Source of the DNA: Pteria penguin
Lineage: Eukaryota > Mollusca > Bivalvia > Pterioida > Pteriidae
Assembly: GCA_035048485.1 (NCBI GenBank)
Contig: CM068585.1
Span: forward strand, 20,758,001-20,822,000
DNA: 64,000 bases
Direction of reading: 5' to 3'
This document shows, in pieces, positions 39,054 to 53,700 of this stretch. Numbering within the stretch: the first letter of the stretch is position 1; every line of letters starts with the position of its first letter. Under the pieces are notes generated by a model. The model saw nothing but the letters and a program-made list of their open reading frames with translations, ran no database searches and had not been told where the DNA came from. Made by a program: the position numbers and the translations under genes.

Positions 39054-41626
39054 ACAAGAGGCCCAAATGGGCCTATATCGCTCACCTGAGTACCTAGATT
39101 ATCAGTCATGCATGAAGGAAGAATTCATTTATTTTTGCATTAATGTGACTAAGTCAACACAAATGTTGAAAATATGTCAAATTTTATTTCAGGCTAGAAT
39201 AAAAAACAACACTTTTTTGCACATCCATTCAGGTGATTTTGATATTAAGCATTTCCTTTGTCTCTGCAAGAAGTCATTCAGGGCAACAAGTTAGTCATTT
39301 TCTTTAGGTGGGGCCTTTTGTTGACTGATTTCAAGTCTGGGTCATGAACAACAATTGTTTCAAATATTGTCCAGATCTAACTTAAAATTGCCTAATTTCA
39401 TATGTTGAGTGTTGAGAAACATCTAAAAACTTATTTAGATGTGTAAAGAAATGAAAAAAAATTTTGACCACAGCTGGATTTGAACCGCTACTCTCCATAT
39501 TTCAATTACCAAGTGGTATATGTACTATTGTGAGAACTGGTTTTTAGACATGGTGGCATTATCTGTTAACCAATTTGGATGAAATTTACCAAATTGATAG
39601 AGGACTTTTAGTACTTCATGTATTCCATGTTTCATTAAAATCTTTCATGTGGTAAAACAGCAGAAGTGAAAAATGTGATTGAATTGTTCCTATACACCCT
39701 CATTTGGAAGTCTTAAAAAATTCATAGAAAATCCAAAAATTGAGATATTGACAAAATTCTTTCAAAGTAACAATCCTTACCATAATTATGATCACAATAG
39801 TCCATAGGAAATCATCATTATCAATTAACTAGGAAATATGACACTTTTTTCTGCATTGAATCACCAAGTCCAAAGAAATGTCAAAAAAAAATTCTAAAAT
39901 TTGATTTTGGAAGGGAACCAAAATGACAATACATCTTCACTCATCCCTCTAGATCATTTCTATGCATTCTGTTTGTCTCTGTATACAGCCCGTATGAAAA
40001 AGAATATTGTTAAACGAGGGAACTCTTTTGTGACCTACTCTTGACTATGGTGGCGCCACCTGTAAAGAGGTCTGGACGAAAACAACAGAATTTGAAGAGG
40101 ATCATAAGTGACTTATTTCTACCAAGATTTATTAAAATCCTTCAAACAGTTTTGTAGAAAAAGTTGAAAATGTGAAAAATGGCCAAAACACCCCCCCCCC
40201 CCCCCCCCTTTTTTTTTGGAAGTCTTAAATGTAAAATTCCTAATTTCATATGTTGAATTTTGAGAAACATCTAAAAACTTATTTAAATGTGTAAAAAAAA
40301 AAAAATATTTTTGACCACAGCTGGATTTGAACCGCTACTCTCCATATTTCAATTACCAAGTGGTATATGTACCATTGTGAGACCTACTTTTAGACATGGT
40401 GGCATTATCTGTTAACCAATTTGGATGATCCGCACAAAAAACAAAACCTTTGAAAAGGACTATGAGTACTTGCATCCTACCCAGTTTTATCACAATCCTT
40501 CAAGTTGTTCTGTAGATCAAGTTGAAGATATAAAAAATTGTCCCCCCCCCCCCTCCCCTTTTCTTGGAAGTCTTAAAAAATTCATAAAAAATTCAAAAAT
40601 CGAGATATTGAAAAAATTCCTTCGCACCAGCATTCCTTACCATAGAAATGATTAAATGAAACCAAATGAATGCATCAATGTTTACTAAAAGAAAATAATA
40701 TCTCTTTAATGCATTAAAATAACAAAGTCCAAAATAAAAATGAAAAAACGTCAAAAATTTGATTTCGGAATGGAACCAAAAATATCAACACTTCTTCCCA
40801 TATGCCTTTAAATCATTCCTATGCAGTCGGTTTGTCGCTGTATGCACCCGATCTGAATAAGAAGTTTGTCAAAGGAGGGTACCCTCTGTGACCTACTTTT
40901 GTCTGTGGTGGTGCCACCTGTTCATGGATCCTGACAAAGATGACCACATTTGTCGGGGACCTTGAGTATTTGATGCATGCCAAGTTTCATTGAATTCCAG
41001 CAAGTGGTTCCGAAGAAAAAGTTCAAACTGTGAAATGTTTACACCAATTATCCCACCCCCCTTTTTCTTGAAAGTCTTAAAAAATTCATAAAAAATCCAA
41101 AACATAAAATATTGAAAAATTTTCTTCGCAGTAGTATTTCTTACCTTCAAAATGATCAAATTAAACCAAATTAATGCATCAATGTTTACTAAAAGAAAAA
41201 AATACCTCTTTTCTGCATTAAAACTACCAAGTACAAAAAAACGTCAAAAAAACGTCAAAAATTTGATTTCGGAACGGAACCAAAAATAACAACACTTCTT
41301 CACACATCCCTCTAGATCATTCCTATGCATTCGGTTTGTCTCTGTATGCCCCCGGTCTGAAGAAGAAGTTTGTCAAAGGAGGGTACCCTCTTTGACCTAC
41401 TTTTGCCTGTGGTGGCGCCACCTGTTGATGAATCCGGACGAAAAAAACAACAACACTTGTAGCGGACCATGAGTACTACATGCTTATCAAGTTTCATCAA
41501 ATTCTGTTCAGTGGTTCTGGAGAAGAAGTCGAAAATGTGAAAAGTTAACGACGGACGACGGATGACGGATGACGGACGGTGATTGATCACAATAGCTCAC
41601 TTGAGCCTTTGGCTCAGGTGAGCTAA
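39054..41626 (+). mobile_element. Hairpin-ended dispersed repeat, copy B
   Basis: Same termini and order as copy A, and about 260 bp longer because it keeps one more internal block (40905-41160). Small open frames inside (for example 39067-39294) are shared with the other copies but lack coding features. It lies between the divergent FANCF and AGA genes. Confidence 0.78.
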
Positions 41627-42044
41627 AAACATAATAACTACAGAAAGTAAAGTATAAAGCTGTCTGACATCAAATCATCCTTGGAGAATGACATTTTTTA
41701 ATGAGATATAGACACTAACAAGCCATAAGCAATAGAATGATATATATATCCAATGTATATATATTAAATATATACATATGTATGTATGTATGTATGTGTG
41801 TCTGTGTGTGTGTGATCTTGTTATTTATATACAGTTGATTTTTGTTTACTTGACCACTGATGACTTGAATATCCCTTTACAGGAAACTATCTAAGAGTAC
41901 CAATTAATTTTATATACATGTATATCAGAGTTTGTCAATTGTTGAAATCTGCTTAACTTCAACTGTGTTACATGTACATGGTCCCCTCATGTTAAAGTTA
42001 TTGAGAGTGACTGAGTCAACGATATATTAATATATTGATTGATT
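41627..42044. other. Intergenic with simple repeats
   Basis: (TATG)n and (GT)n at 41770-41812. No gene seen. Confidence 0.5.
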
Positions 42045-42312
42045 GATTGATTGATTATTGTTTTACGTCACACCACGAATATTTCACGTATATGGTGACG
42101 GCATCTGCCTGATGCAGAGCATACAAATTTTTACCTTTGCAACGGACCCACCCGAAGCAGTGAGGGATCTTTAACATGCCATGCATACCACGACACGGGG
42201 CCTCGGTTTTTACTGTCTCATCCGAAAGACATGACACCGGCATGATCAGAGTGGGACTCTAACCCCGGCCTCCCGATCAGGAGTCCGACGCGATACCACT
42301 AGGCCACGCCAG
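42045..42312 (-). repeat. tRNA-derived SINE
   Basis: The minus strand reads agctggcgtggcctagtggt (A box region), ggactcctgatcggg, ggccggggttagagtcccac (B box region), then a body ending in a (GATT)n tail at 42038-42056. Head, body and simple tail make it a full SINE. Confidence 0.75.
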
Positions 42313-42316
42313 CTTA

Positions 42317-42365
<49 letters not shown>

Positions 42366-44714
42366 AATTTAAATGTATATTCTGCCACCTATCTTCTATT
42401 AGTAAAAAACCACAGATTTCAATAAAAATATCGATCAAATGAAATCCATTTCAACATTACAATAAAGTTCATGAAATGGTAATTTTTGGGAAGAAAGTAT
42501 ATCAACTTCTTATCATATATACAAATTTCCTTAGTTGAGTGCATATTTAAAACTTGTTGGGAGGCACTTTTTGGACCGCAAAATCATTACTGTTCAGACT
42601 TTTTGGACGACAAAATCATCACTGTTCTGACTTTTGGATGACAAAATGATGCTAATCATTTATCATGACAAATTTTTAATCCATTTTTTATGTCATAATA
42701 AACAAAATAATGTCTCTCACAACAGAATCTACCTCACATTTGAGAGACTATTCCATCCTAACCAGGTTGGATAGGGCTAAGCCGCAAGATACGGCCCTAT
42801 TATCAAATTTAATTCAGCTCCAAGTTGAGTATCCACACGTAAAAACAAACGTGTGAGTGATAGAGATTACGTTAATGAAGAAACTGGCATGAAATTTAAC
42901 ACAAGATGAAGGACAGTACTTATACACTATCTTGGGTCTTTTCACTGCATACTCAGAAAAACAGCACCTCGATTGTATTGTGTTGGATTAATCATGGCAG
43001 CACCTACAGTCAGGAAACACAGTATAAATGCAAAAATAACTTGTATATGTCGTTTGTTAATATTAACGTAAAATTTCTATCTGCTTCTTATTCAGATCAT
43101 AGAAAACTGTATTCTATCAAGAGAAAATTGTATGCAATAATTAATTGAAATCCACCATCTTGTCAGAATATCTGACATCCTGTGCTTTGTAATATATTTC
43201 GAGATAGTTTTTCCAGGTTGTAAAGAAGGTGCCATCGGCTGAAGGATATGTAGTCATTATATTTCCCAGTAGTCTCACAAATCTGACGAAGGGCATTTTT
43301 ATAATTTGTTGTTACTGAGTGGCGGATCCAGAAGCTCATGTGGGGAGGTTCTTTGCAGGGTTACGGGGGGTTTTAATCCCAAATTTTCAAGAAATTTGCC
43401 ACTATTTATGCTTATTTTAAAGATTTTTGGTGTCGGAGGGGGTTTTCCTTAACCCCCTCAAACCCCCCTAAATCCGCCACTGTGTTATGACCTACCTGGC
43501 ACAACAACAAATGATAAAAATGCCCTTTGTCAGATTTGTCGGACTAAGGTAGGTCATAACAACAGATTTGTCGGACTAATTTCCTAGGTTTTAATGACAG
43601 ATTGTAGGTAATTAAGTTATTATTGCCAGCCAGTTACTTCCGAGATAGTACGCCATATGTCATATTATTTGACATCATTCTGATCGATTTGGAGGGAATA
43701 TTAATGATTCTACCATCCAATGTTACAGCTCTGCAGTTAAAGAAGAGGTCTATGACAATGCTTAAATATGTAATTTCATATTTGCTCCATTTAAAGTTGT
43801 ATACCCTACAATTCAGTATAATTTCAAAAATTAGCGCATGTAAAACAAAAACTGTATTTTTCTCCTATGGCTGAAGTTATTAACTTTGCTTTAATAACAT
43901 CTTTTGTTGCTTCAAACCCTCGGAGATATCAAAATAAAAAGAAAATACTTCGTAAATAAAGTGGGTATTCCATAAATACAACCATGACCTGACTTCGCAC
44001 ATGCGCAGTTTACTTAAAACAAATACGATGAAGGGAGACTCCAAAAGAAATCGATTTCAGTCAATACGAACTTTAGCAGACTTGAATACAGATTTTTAAA
44101 GTTACTCGTCAAGTTTATTTACCTCGCCCTCCACCAGTGTCCGTGATGCGGCGGCTTCTGAATTAGATCACGTGATAAGTTGGTTGTAAACATTCTGTTT
44201 ACAAACATCGTGTTCTAGACAGCCATATCTCACTTAATACGACGAATTTTATCCCAATATTTGCAAGGGTCCTTTTTTAATATGTTTTAGGCTTATTGAT
44301 ATATTCAAAACAATTTAGAATAAATCAACCCATAATATGCATTCTACTAGCGAACATAGGGTATACAGCTTTAATGCTGGAGTGCATCATAACCCCTAAT
44401 TCCTTTATCAAAATTGCAAGTTTACAGAACGTAAGGAATTATGGTTTTATTATCATAATACGACCACGTCATAGGGTTAGGACAGTGTTATTTGTACCTG
44501 AAACTGGAAAATAAAGATCTGGCCGGCCCGGCTGAGATTGAAACTCAAGTAATGTTTTCTTTGATGTGGCACTTTTTTTATGAGATATAAAGAACAATTT
44601 AAATGTTTCATATAAACTTTTACAGTTATAAATTATCAAGTAACCTGTGTAATAAGATTATTTCAAACGGAATCCTACTTTCTTAGAAGAGGTCAAATCT
44701 GAATCTCGCGCTAA
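42313..44714. other. Intergenic region upstream of AGA
   Basis: (AT)n at 42320-42357. Unrecognised open frames at 42906-43148 and 43623-43874 (+) are probably chance. Nested hairpin repeats lie at 43262-43540. The AGA promoter should lie within the last few hundred bases; ggccggcccggct at 44521 is the only GC-rich spot. Confidence 0.4.
43262..43540. mobile_element. Hairpin element interrupted by a MITE (family copy 2)
   Basis: Outer arms acaaatctgacgaagggcat and atgccctttgtcagatttgt are inverted. Between them, 43318-43482 is a second element with its own ends agtggcggatccagaa and taaatccgccactg. The nesting shows insertion order. Confidence 0.65.
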
Positions 44715-44737
44715 GAAATGAAAGTGAAAGTGAAAGT
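44715..44737 (+). promoter_or_regulatory. Tandem GAAAGT/AAGTGA hexamers upstream of AGA
   Basis: Three GAAAGT repeats preceded by GAAAT lie 35 bases before the AGA start codon. GAAANNGAAA is the consensus bound by interferon regulatory factors. It may be promoter or 5' UTR, since the transcription start is unknown, and the function is inferred only. Confidence 0.35.
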
Positions 44738-44771
44738 AGGGGAATTTCATTAGCAATCACATGATAACAAA

Positions 44772-44910
44772 ATGTCAACTTGCAAGCGCAAGTATAGATG
44801 TGTTATTTTTGTATATTTGATTCTCTTATCTAAACTGTTATTTGTACTTCGTGTAAATGCTCTACCTATTGTGGTTAACACATGGCCCTTTACAAATGCA
44901 ACTATCGCAG
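44772..44910 (+). CDS. AGA: AGA exon 1: signal peptide and substrate-binding start
   Basis: ATG in aaaATGtca. The basic start (MSTCKRKYR) is followed by a hydrophobic core ([16 protein letters not shown]), with cleavage probably near VNA30. The mature start [14 protein letters not shown] parallels human PLPLVVNTWPFKNAT. Phase 1 at GTAAAA. Confidence 0.93.
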
Positions 44911-47642
44911 GTAAAACATTGTGGTATCCATGGCTTTATCTTTTTAAAAATTGTAAAGAGGAGGGGGGGAGGCGGATACAATGTAACAACTAAAATTTGA
45001 GAGATCGGAGGGATGAAAAATAAAAAGAGAATTAAGATGTTTGGGAGAAAGAAGTGGAAGGAAAAAGATGTGAAAAATATTGTATGACAGATGAGATAGA
45101 TTTGGAGCTTTGAGCCATATTCCCCAGACTGTGATACCTTTTTAATAAGTCTCTCTTTTTTGGAGACAGTCTATTTTAATTTTCTTCTTCCATTTCTAAA
45201 TAAACTCATACATAGGCTGGCATAATTATACTGTACATTTCTTGCTTGAGAACAACTCTCAAATTCATAACAATCTTTGTTTAGCTATCAATTTTGGGGA
45301 TTAATAAATCTAAGCAGCTACATGTTACAGTTATAGCACAAAAAATGTTTTTTGTGGAAGTTTGCTTTGAAAATTAGAAGCCCTAATTTTTGTGACATAC
45401 TGAACATTGGTTGCACTGCTTCTATTCAAATCAGTTAAAAATTTTGTGGCAAACATTTTCATAGATTTGAACTAATTTGGAAAGAAAAAGAGATGACGTC
45501 CTATCAGTTGGAATTAATTGACCTTGAAATCTGCATGAGCAGACATACAAAAGTAAAATTCAAATACATTTACAAGTAATGGTCAATCACCCTTATAAAA
45601 CTTACCTTCTGTCAACTGTAATTAACAAGTCGATGGTCTTCCATTGACTGTGTTGAGAATAATCAAGAATAATACTAGTATATTTTAGATAGTTTTCAAT
45701 TAAATGCATAAAATTCAACTGGAATTACTTCCATTTTCCACCATCTTGGAGGTATATAACTGAATATTTGCGCATAAAGCAACCAAAAAAAAAAAATATT
45801 ATTGTGTACGGAATTTCTCCAAACTAAGGAGCACTTCTTGAATTTTTGCAATTCTTTTGCTTGCAACATTGAAAAAAATTAATTAAAGCTTTCAATAGAA
45901 TTTGTCTGAATGTGAAGCAAAGGTTCCAGCTTCACCTCAAAAAATGGTGGAAAAGGGAAGTAACTCCTATTAAATTTCATGCATTCGAAAATTGTCTATT
46001 GTATATTTTAAGATGATAATTGAAGGTTGGAAATGTTTCATCAATAAAGATGTTTACAATATAATTTCTTGACCAATTCTCTTCCCTGGTTATCTTAAAA
46101 AATATCAACAGTGCACATAACTTGTTAAAATTTCATCTTTGCATTAATGAATCAATGCCAACCTTAGTATTAGCATGGTAATTAATTTATGAAAATATTT
46201 TGGAAAATTTCTGTGTTAAACATCATGCAACAAACAAATAATTGGCAGATTCAGATATCAATATAATATATATATATATATAGATAGTTATTTCACTTTA
46301 TTTAACTCTCCTTGGGAACCTACTATCCCACCCAATATACATGTAGATATCTGGATTTGTCATCTCATATATATTGTAAATACATGTATAAACAAACAAG
46401 ATTTGTATAATGTTTGGTTCACCTGCTTTTATAATTATGATCAAACTCTGTTGTGAAGGAAGGAGGATGAAGTCTCCGCAGAATGCACCAAAATTTTATT
46501 AATTTTGATGAGGATTGCCATGTTATGGACACACAAAATCCTGTTTAGTTGATTGTGAGATTTCACCATCATTTCCTCACAATGGTGTTTGATTATTATA
46601 CAAAAAATACCCTTACCCATGCAATATGACATTAAATGGAAAACTCTTGCACTGAATTTGACATCAATAATTTATTCCACATATGATATATCATGGTACA
46701 TGTTTTAATCCTATACACGTCTATGACATAAAAATTCTACCAAAATCACCCCAGGTAGGTTATGCAGTTGGTTATTATGAGATTGATATCATGGCTTTTT
46801 GCCCAATGGAAATATGAGAAATCTCCATTTCAAGTGTGAATCAGCATGGACATATTTGCTCCCTTGTTTTGATTTGATTATTTTTTTAATTAAAACGTCA
46901 GATGTGAGGTAATTAAATATTCGTTCATTACAGGTGTTTTATAATAAATGCTTAGACATACATTTTGTTTTTATCTGTAGCTTATACAGCCATATACCAT
47001 GACCACAAGTCCTATCTGGATGCTGTAGTGGCTGGCTGTGAATCATGTGAAAGGCAAGAGTGTGATGGAACTGTAGGACCTAATGGCGATCCAGATGAAA
47101 AGGGGGAGGTAACCCTAGATGCAATGATCATGGATGGGTAGGTTCATATTTTCAAAATTTTATTCTATGTATGTGTAGTTAAATCTTACCAAAACATTTT
47201 TGATTCCTGAATTAACTTGAACTTTTGCTTAGATTCCCTAAAATAAATGCAGCTTTTTGCTAAAAACTAGCAAAATAAACAAACATCAAGCAGAAAATGC
47301 CAGAAAACAGGCCCCAGTAAACAAGTTAATTTAATGAGCTTGAAATTCATAGCAAAGCATAAAAACAATTCATGTTTCTACCTATCTATTAGATGTTTCC
47401 CTTACTTTAGCTTTATCCAGGGTGCAAAGAAATCTTGTAGTAAGAAAGATGGGCATTCAGAAAATGCTCATTTAATTTTACTTTGACTGTAATAAGCACT
47501 AACAGCTGGAAACACTTTGGTTGCCACTGTCTTCCTTACAAACAGATATGACTTAAGTTTGTGTTAAGGGAAACAGTAATGTATAGAATATTGTTTCACA
47601 TTCTGTAACTAATATTAGTGTAATTATATCATTACATAATTC

Positions 47643-47700
<58 letters not shown>

Positions 47701-50700
47701 TACTATGTTGTTTATCTTCTTATGATAGATTTGAAGGTCATGTAATTTCAGAAAAACAATGGATGTTGGATCTGTTGGCTGTTTGAGGAACATCAGCTCA
47801 GCTATCAAAGTTGCTCGGGCTGTGATGGATTATACAGACCATACATTACTGGTGGGAGAATTAGGTCAGTCTGATGATAAAAGCCATCTTTTCAGTAGAC
47901 ACTATGACCCTTATACCACTAGTCCATTGGTTAGTTATGGTACAATCCATCATCACTTAGTCATGTCATCTTTTATAACACTAGTACATTGGTTAGTTAT
48001 GGTACAATCCATCATCTCTTTGTCATGTCATCTCTCATACCACTAGTCCATTGGTTAGTTATGGTACAATCCATCATCACTTAGTCATGTCATCTCTTAT
48101 AACACTAGTACATTGGTTAGTTATTGTACAATCCATCATCACTTAGTCATGTCATCTCTTATACCACTAGTCCATTGGTTAGTTATGGTACAATCCATCA
48201 TCACTTAGTCATGTCATCTCTTATAACACTAGTACATTGGTTAGTTATGGTACAATCCATCATCTCTTAGTCATGTCATTTGTTATTACGCTAGTCCATT
48301 GGTTAGTTATGGTACAATCCATCATCACTTAGTCATATCATCTCTTATACCACTAGTCCATTGGTTAGTTATGGTACAATCCATCATCACTTAGTCATGT
48401 CATCTCTTATAGCACTAGTCCATTGGTTAGTTATGGTACAGTCCATCATCACTTAGTCATGTCATCTCTTATAGCACTAGTCCATTGGTTAGTTATGGTA
48501 CAATCCATCATCACTTAGTCATGTCATCTCTTATTATGCTACTCCATTGGTTAGTTATGGTGCAATCCATCATCTCTTAGTCATGTCATCTCTTATACCA
48601 CTAGTCCATTGGTTAGTTATGGTACAATCCATCATCTCTTAGTCATGTCATCTGTTATAACACTAGACCATTGGTTAGTTATGGTACAATCCATCGTCTC
48701 TTAGTCATGTCATCTGTTATTACGCTAGTCCATTGGTTAGTTATGGTACAATCCATCACCTCTTAGTCATGTCATCTGTTATAACACTAGACCATTGGTT
48801 AGTTATGGTACAATCCATCACCTCTTAGTCATGTCATCTCTTATTATGCTACTCCATTGGTTAGTTATGGTGCAATCCATCATCTCTTAGTCATGTCATC
48901 TCTTATACCACTAGTCCATTGGTTAGTTATGGTACAATCCATCATCTCTTAGTCATGTCATCTGTTATAACACTAGACCATTGGTTAATTATGGTACAAT
49001 CCATCGTCTCTTAGTCATGTCATCTGTTATTACGCTAGTCCATTGGTTAGTTATGGTACAATCCATCACCTCTTAGTCATGTCATCTGTTATAACACTAG
49101 ACCATTGGTTAGTTATGGTACAATCCATCACCTCTTAGTCATGTCATCTGTTATTACGCTAGTCCATTGGTTAGTTATGGTACAATCCATCACCTCTTAG
49201 TCATGTCATCTCTTATAACACTAGTCCATTGGTTAGTTATGGTACAGTCCATCATCTCTTAGTCATGTAATCTCTTATAACACTAGTCCATTGGTTAGTT
49301 ATGGTACAATTCATCACCTCCTAGTCATGTCATCTCTTATAACACTAGTCCATTGGTTAGTTATGGTACAATCCATCATCTCTTAGTCATGTCATCTGCT
49401 ATTATGCTAGTCCATTGGTTAGTTATGGTACAATCCATCATCACTTAATCATGTCGTCTCTTATAACACTAGACCATTGGTTAGTTATGGTACAATCCAT
49501 CATCTCTTAGTAATGTCATCTCTTATTACACTAGTCCATTGGTTAGTTATGGTACAATCCATCATCACTTAGTCATGTCATCTCTTATAACACTAGTACA
49601 TTGGTTAGTTATGGTACAATCCATCATCACTTAGTCATGTCATCTCTTATAACACTAGTCCATTGGTTAGTTATGGTACAATCCATCACCTCTTAGTCAT
49701 GTCATCTCTTATAACACTAGTCCATTGGTTACTTATGGTACAATCCATCATCTCTTAGTCATGTCATCTGTTATTATGCTAGTCCATTGGTTAGTTATGG
49801 TACAATCCATCATCACTTAATCATGTCATCTCTTATAACACTAGACCATTGGTTAGTTATGGTACAATCCATCATCTCTTAGTCATGTCATCTGTTATTA
49901 CGCTAGTCCATTGGTTAGTTATGGTACAATCCAATTATATATTGTCATCTTTTAGAAATGTGTTTCCTGTGAGTGCTTTTTTTTCATGAGGATCTCATTT
50001 CATATATTTCACTTAGTTGGTACATATATATCAATGATATGCTATTTTACATTAATTCTCAAATGTTGGACTTTTTATTTGTCAAATGATTTTTCGCAAA
50101 ATTAAAGTGCTTGAAATTTAAAGGGTTTTTTTACAGTATTAACTACTAAATCTTTTGTGTTGGGCGAGTTGTGATAGTAGTATACCCGTACTTGTATATT
50201 AGAAATCATACCAGTATCTCTTCTAGCCATACTTGATGGTTAGTCCCGGTACAAGTCACTTATATCCTGTACATGGATGTATTTGAGTGCAACAGAACAT
50301 TGGCACATAAAGCTGAAAGTTAAAGTGCAATAAGAATGTTCACAATTTTTCTGTATAATGTGCGTATCTACATAGGTACACAAGTCAATGACAAAAAATG
50401 ACTCTTGTACATGGCTTCGATCACATGATGTATACAATAATCCATAAACAGTTTGATGGATTTTTTTCTGTTGTTAATTTGCATAATATGCAATGTCAAG
50501 AATTGACATGTGCTACTTTTCGCTAGGTTTTGATTATGACATTAATGTTCAAATGTGACATCACAGTAATGACGTTAAAAGTTTTATAACAATAGTCATA
50601 TCTTTTAATATGACCATGAAATAGCACACCAGGGATAATCTAAGTCCTCTTATAGAAATTCCCTAAAATAAGTACATGTACAGAATCAGGTACTATATCT

Positions 50701-53700
50701 CTTGTAGTGTAAGGTTATGGGATGACTCTGAAAAAGTTTACTGTTTCTTGCCAATGGTTTTATCTTTATCCGTAAAAATTGGTACTTGTACAGCAAATAC
50801 CGGTATAATCATATCCATTGTGTCCCTTGCTTATTGAACATCACTTTCATGATTCAGTATATCTTTTGATAATTATAGTACAAAAGAGATTTGTTGACAT
50901 GATTTTATAAATCAAGTGGAGATAACTCTTATAAGATGATGACTTTTCTATATTATTGTGTTTATGAAAACAATCCCAATTCTCTCTTCCTCTTTTCAGT
51001 AACCTATGATGCTTGACTTTAAAAATGAATATTTAATATTAGAATTAATATCAGATTTGGAAAGTATAAACACTGGATGTCTTGTTATAGATCTGTTTAC
51101 TATTCATTAATTGATTGTAGTATGGAATTTTCACTTAAATGCATGTACGTCCAGTAGTTAAACATAAGATGACTTCATACATGTACATAAGAGAAAGGTT
51201 TTTTCCCTAGTAAGTATACAAATATGTGGGAACCATGTAGCTCAGTGGTTAGTGTGCTTGGCTTATAGTCAAGAAGTCCGTAGTTTAAGTATCACCAGCA
51301 ACTCTTTGGTGTTGTGTCTTGTAGAGGAGACAGTGAAAATCAAGGTCTTTTGCCATTGATGACCTACACCAGTGAAAATATAAGATCCCTTACTTCTTCA
51401 GGTGGCCATAGGTTTATATATGGGTATTAATTTCTGTGCAATGGAATTTTAGTCAGATGTGACTGTGCAAGTGAAATTATCTTGGTGAACAATAAACAAA
51501 AACAAATCTATGTACATGTACCGTAACATATTATTTTGTATAACCATTTAAATAATTTAAAACTTATCGTTATAGCTACTAAGTTTGCTGTAGAAATGGG
51601 ATTCCAAATGTCTGATATTGGTGCAGATAGGTCACATTCGCAATATAAAAGTTGGTTACAAAATAATTGCCAGCCAAATTATAGACAGGTAATGTTGATA
51701 CAATGAATATTATAGGCCTCTTTGGCATAGATTTTGTATAATAGACAGGTTAACTCTGTATAGTTTTTGTATGACAGACAGGTGAATTTTACATAGCTCA
51801 TATAATAAATACAGCTAAACCTCGATATCTCGAAGTCGGAGGGACCGTGGAAAATACTTAGAATATTTAAAGAGAACTGAAAATGTCATGTTTCCTTTTC
51901 AGTTACAGTGCCCGCCACTTAATTGAATGTCGCATTATTGAATATTTCGTTTTATTGAATAAGATGCTGAAATCCAAAACCATTTTCTACTAAATCTATT
52001 GAAAATCCGCCACGTATTACACTAGAATAAAGAAGCAACTTCGTTTATTTGAATAGCGCGATTATCCTACCAAGCATACCTTTGTTAAAACTTCACCGTA
52101 TCACGCCCAAGGTCATGTTGTTTACTACGGTGCGAGCGACCTATCAATTAGAGGTAAATGGTTTCACACCTGTCCAGGTAAATGCTGTTGACAAAATCAC
52201 ACGTTAAATGTCGAATAGGCCGTAGCGGTAGGGATGAAAGGATTAATTAATTACCAACTGCCGAAGCCATATCGTGCGCAAGATCACCAAAAACAACGAC
52301 AAGATGACGCTTTTAGCCAACGGCATTGCGTGAAGACTGACCCTACTAGATTCCGTCCACTTACTCAGTAAGTCCTGGCGCACCGTCAAGCCCACAACTA
52401 TCGCCAACTGCTTCCGAAAGGCTGGCTTTGTCTCGTCAGACAACGACGCAACCGAAACTGACAATGTACGGCCCCCAGAGGATGTTGATAGCTAGACGCT
52501 TGATCCTTTCATGACAAACGATGGCAACCTGGAGAGCTAAGCTGCCCGGACTGAGGAGAAAATATGCGCCAGTTTCCCTGAAGACGAGACCCGACCATGC
52601 CACACCAGTGATGACGAGGAGGCTGAAGAAACGGCACCAGTAATGCACGGCGAACGTAAAGATGCAATAGCCATACTTTGACGATTCCTTGAGGAAAAGT
52701 AAAGCGATGACTTCAGCCTGTCCTATCAGATTGAAAATTCAAATTTTACTCGCTTTTAATTTGCCTTTGTTAAGATAAATTGTTGAACCCGTCTTGTGTC
52801 TTTGATCACCGTGGCCACACGACTGAGATACAATTACATGTGTTTCAATAGACAGCGGATTTATCTTTACGGTCAGACGAGCAGGTGTAATGTAACTATT
52901 TAATAACATTTGGTCACTGTACTTAAAAACACTGTCACAGTTGCAAAATTATGGAAAATGTAGTCTATTCACGTTCATGTAGCTCAAGCAAACAAGAAGA
53001 GGATCTAAGAGAGGTAACTCTAGTGTATCTATATATAGATACATGTACAATGATTCCATTACAGATACCGCGAAAGTTATACACGTATGCAATTCTTACA
53101 CAATCTGTCGATCTTCTGGTCTTTGAAACTGCATTCGTTCGTTACGCCGTGTAATTGAATATTCGTTTATTTGAATAATAAAGTCCTGACAAATAGCTTA
53201 TTCAATTAAGCGGCTTGCACTGTATATCGTAATTTAAATTCAATACTGGATATAACTGTCCTATACTATACCTAAAACCAAGGACAGGCTAACACATAAG
53301 GCAAGATAAATACATAGACATACACATGGATTCGAAATTAAAGTAAATTAATGAACAAAGTAAAAAAAATTTCTTTAAATAAATGCAGGTATGAAAAAGC
53401 ACTAATTACAAATAATGTTAATTATTTAATTCTATGTCAAATTTAATATGCTATCATCATTTACTAAAAGATAGTTTTCGAATGCATGAAATTCAATACT
53501 AGTTACTTCATTTTTCCGCCATATTGGAGGTACGTGACTGAATATTTGTACATAAATCAACAAATCATTGTGTAAGGAAATTCTCCAAACTAAGAATGCT
53601 TCTTTTTAAAAATATCTGCAATCATAAAACTATTGAACAATGTCAAAATGTTTTCAGAAGAGTGAAAATGTGGACAAGTTTCTTACAATAATTCGTTGTA

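Noticed and set aside
40425..40655. Small ORF with copies at 58200-58424 and in copy A
   Set aside because: It is shared only as part of the dispersed repeat. It is broken by poly-C length changes and by stops in other copies.
47865..48046. AGA exon 3 continuing into QSDDKSHLF...
   Set aside because: A GTCAGT donor at 47865 gives the correct phase and family sequence with exon 4. The extension is satellite.
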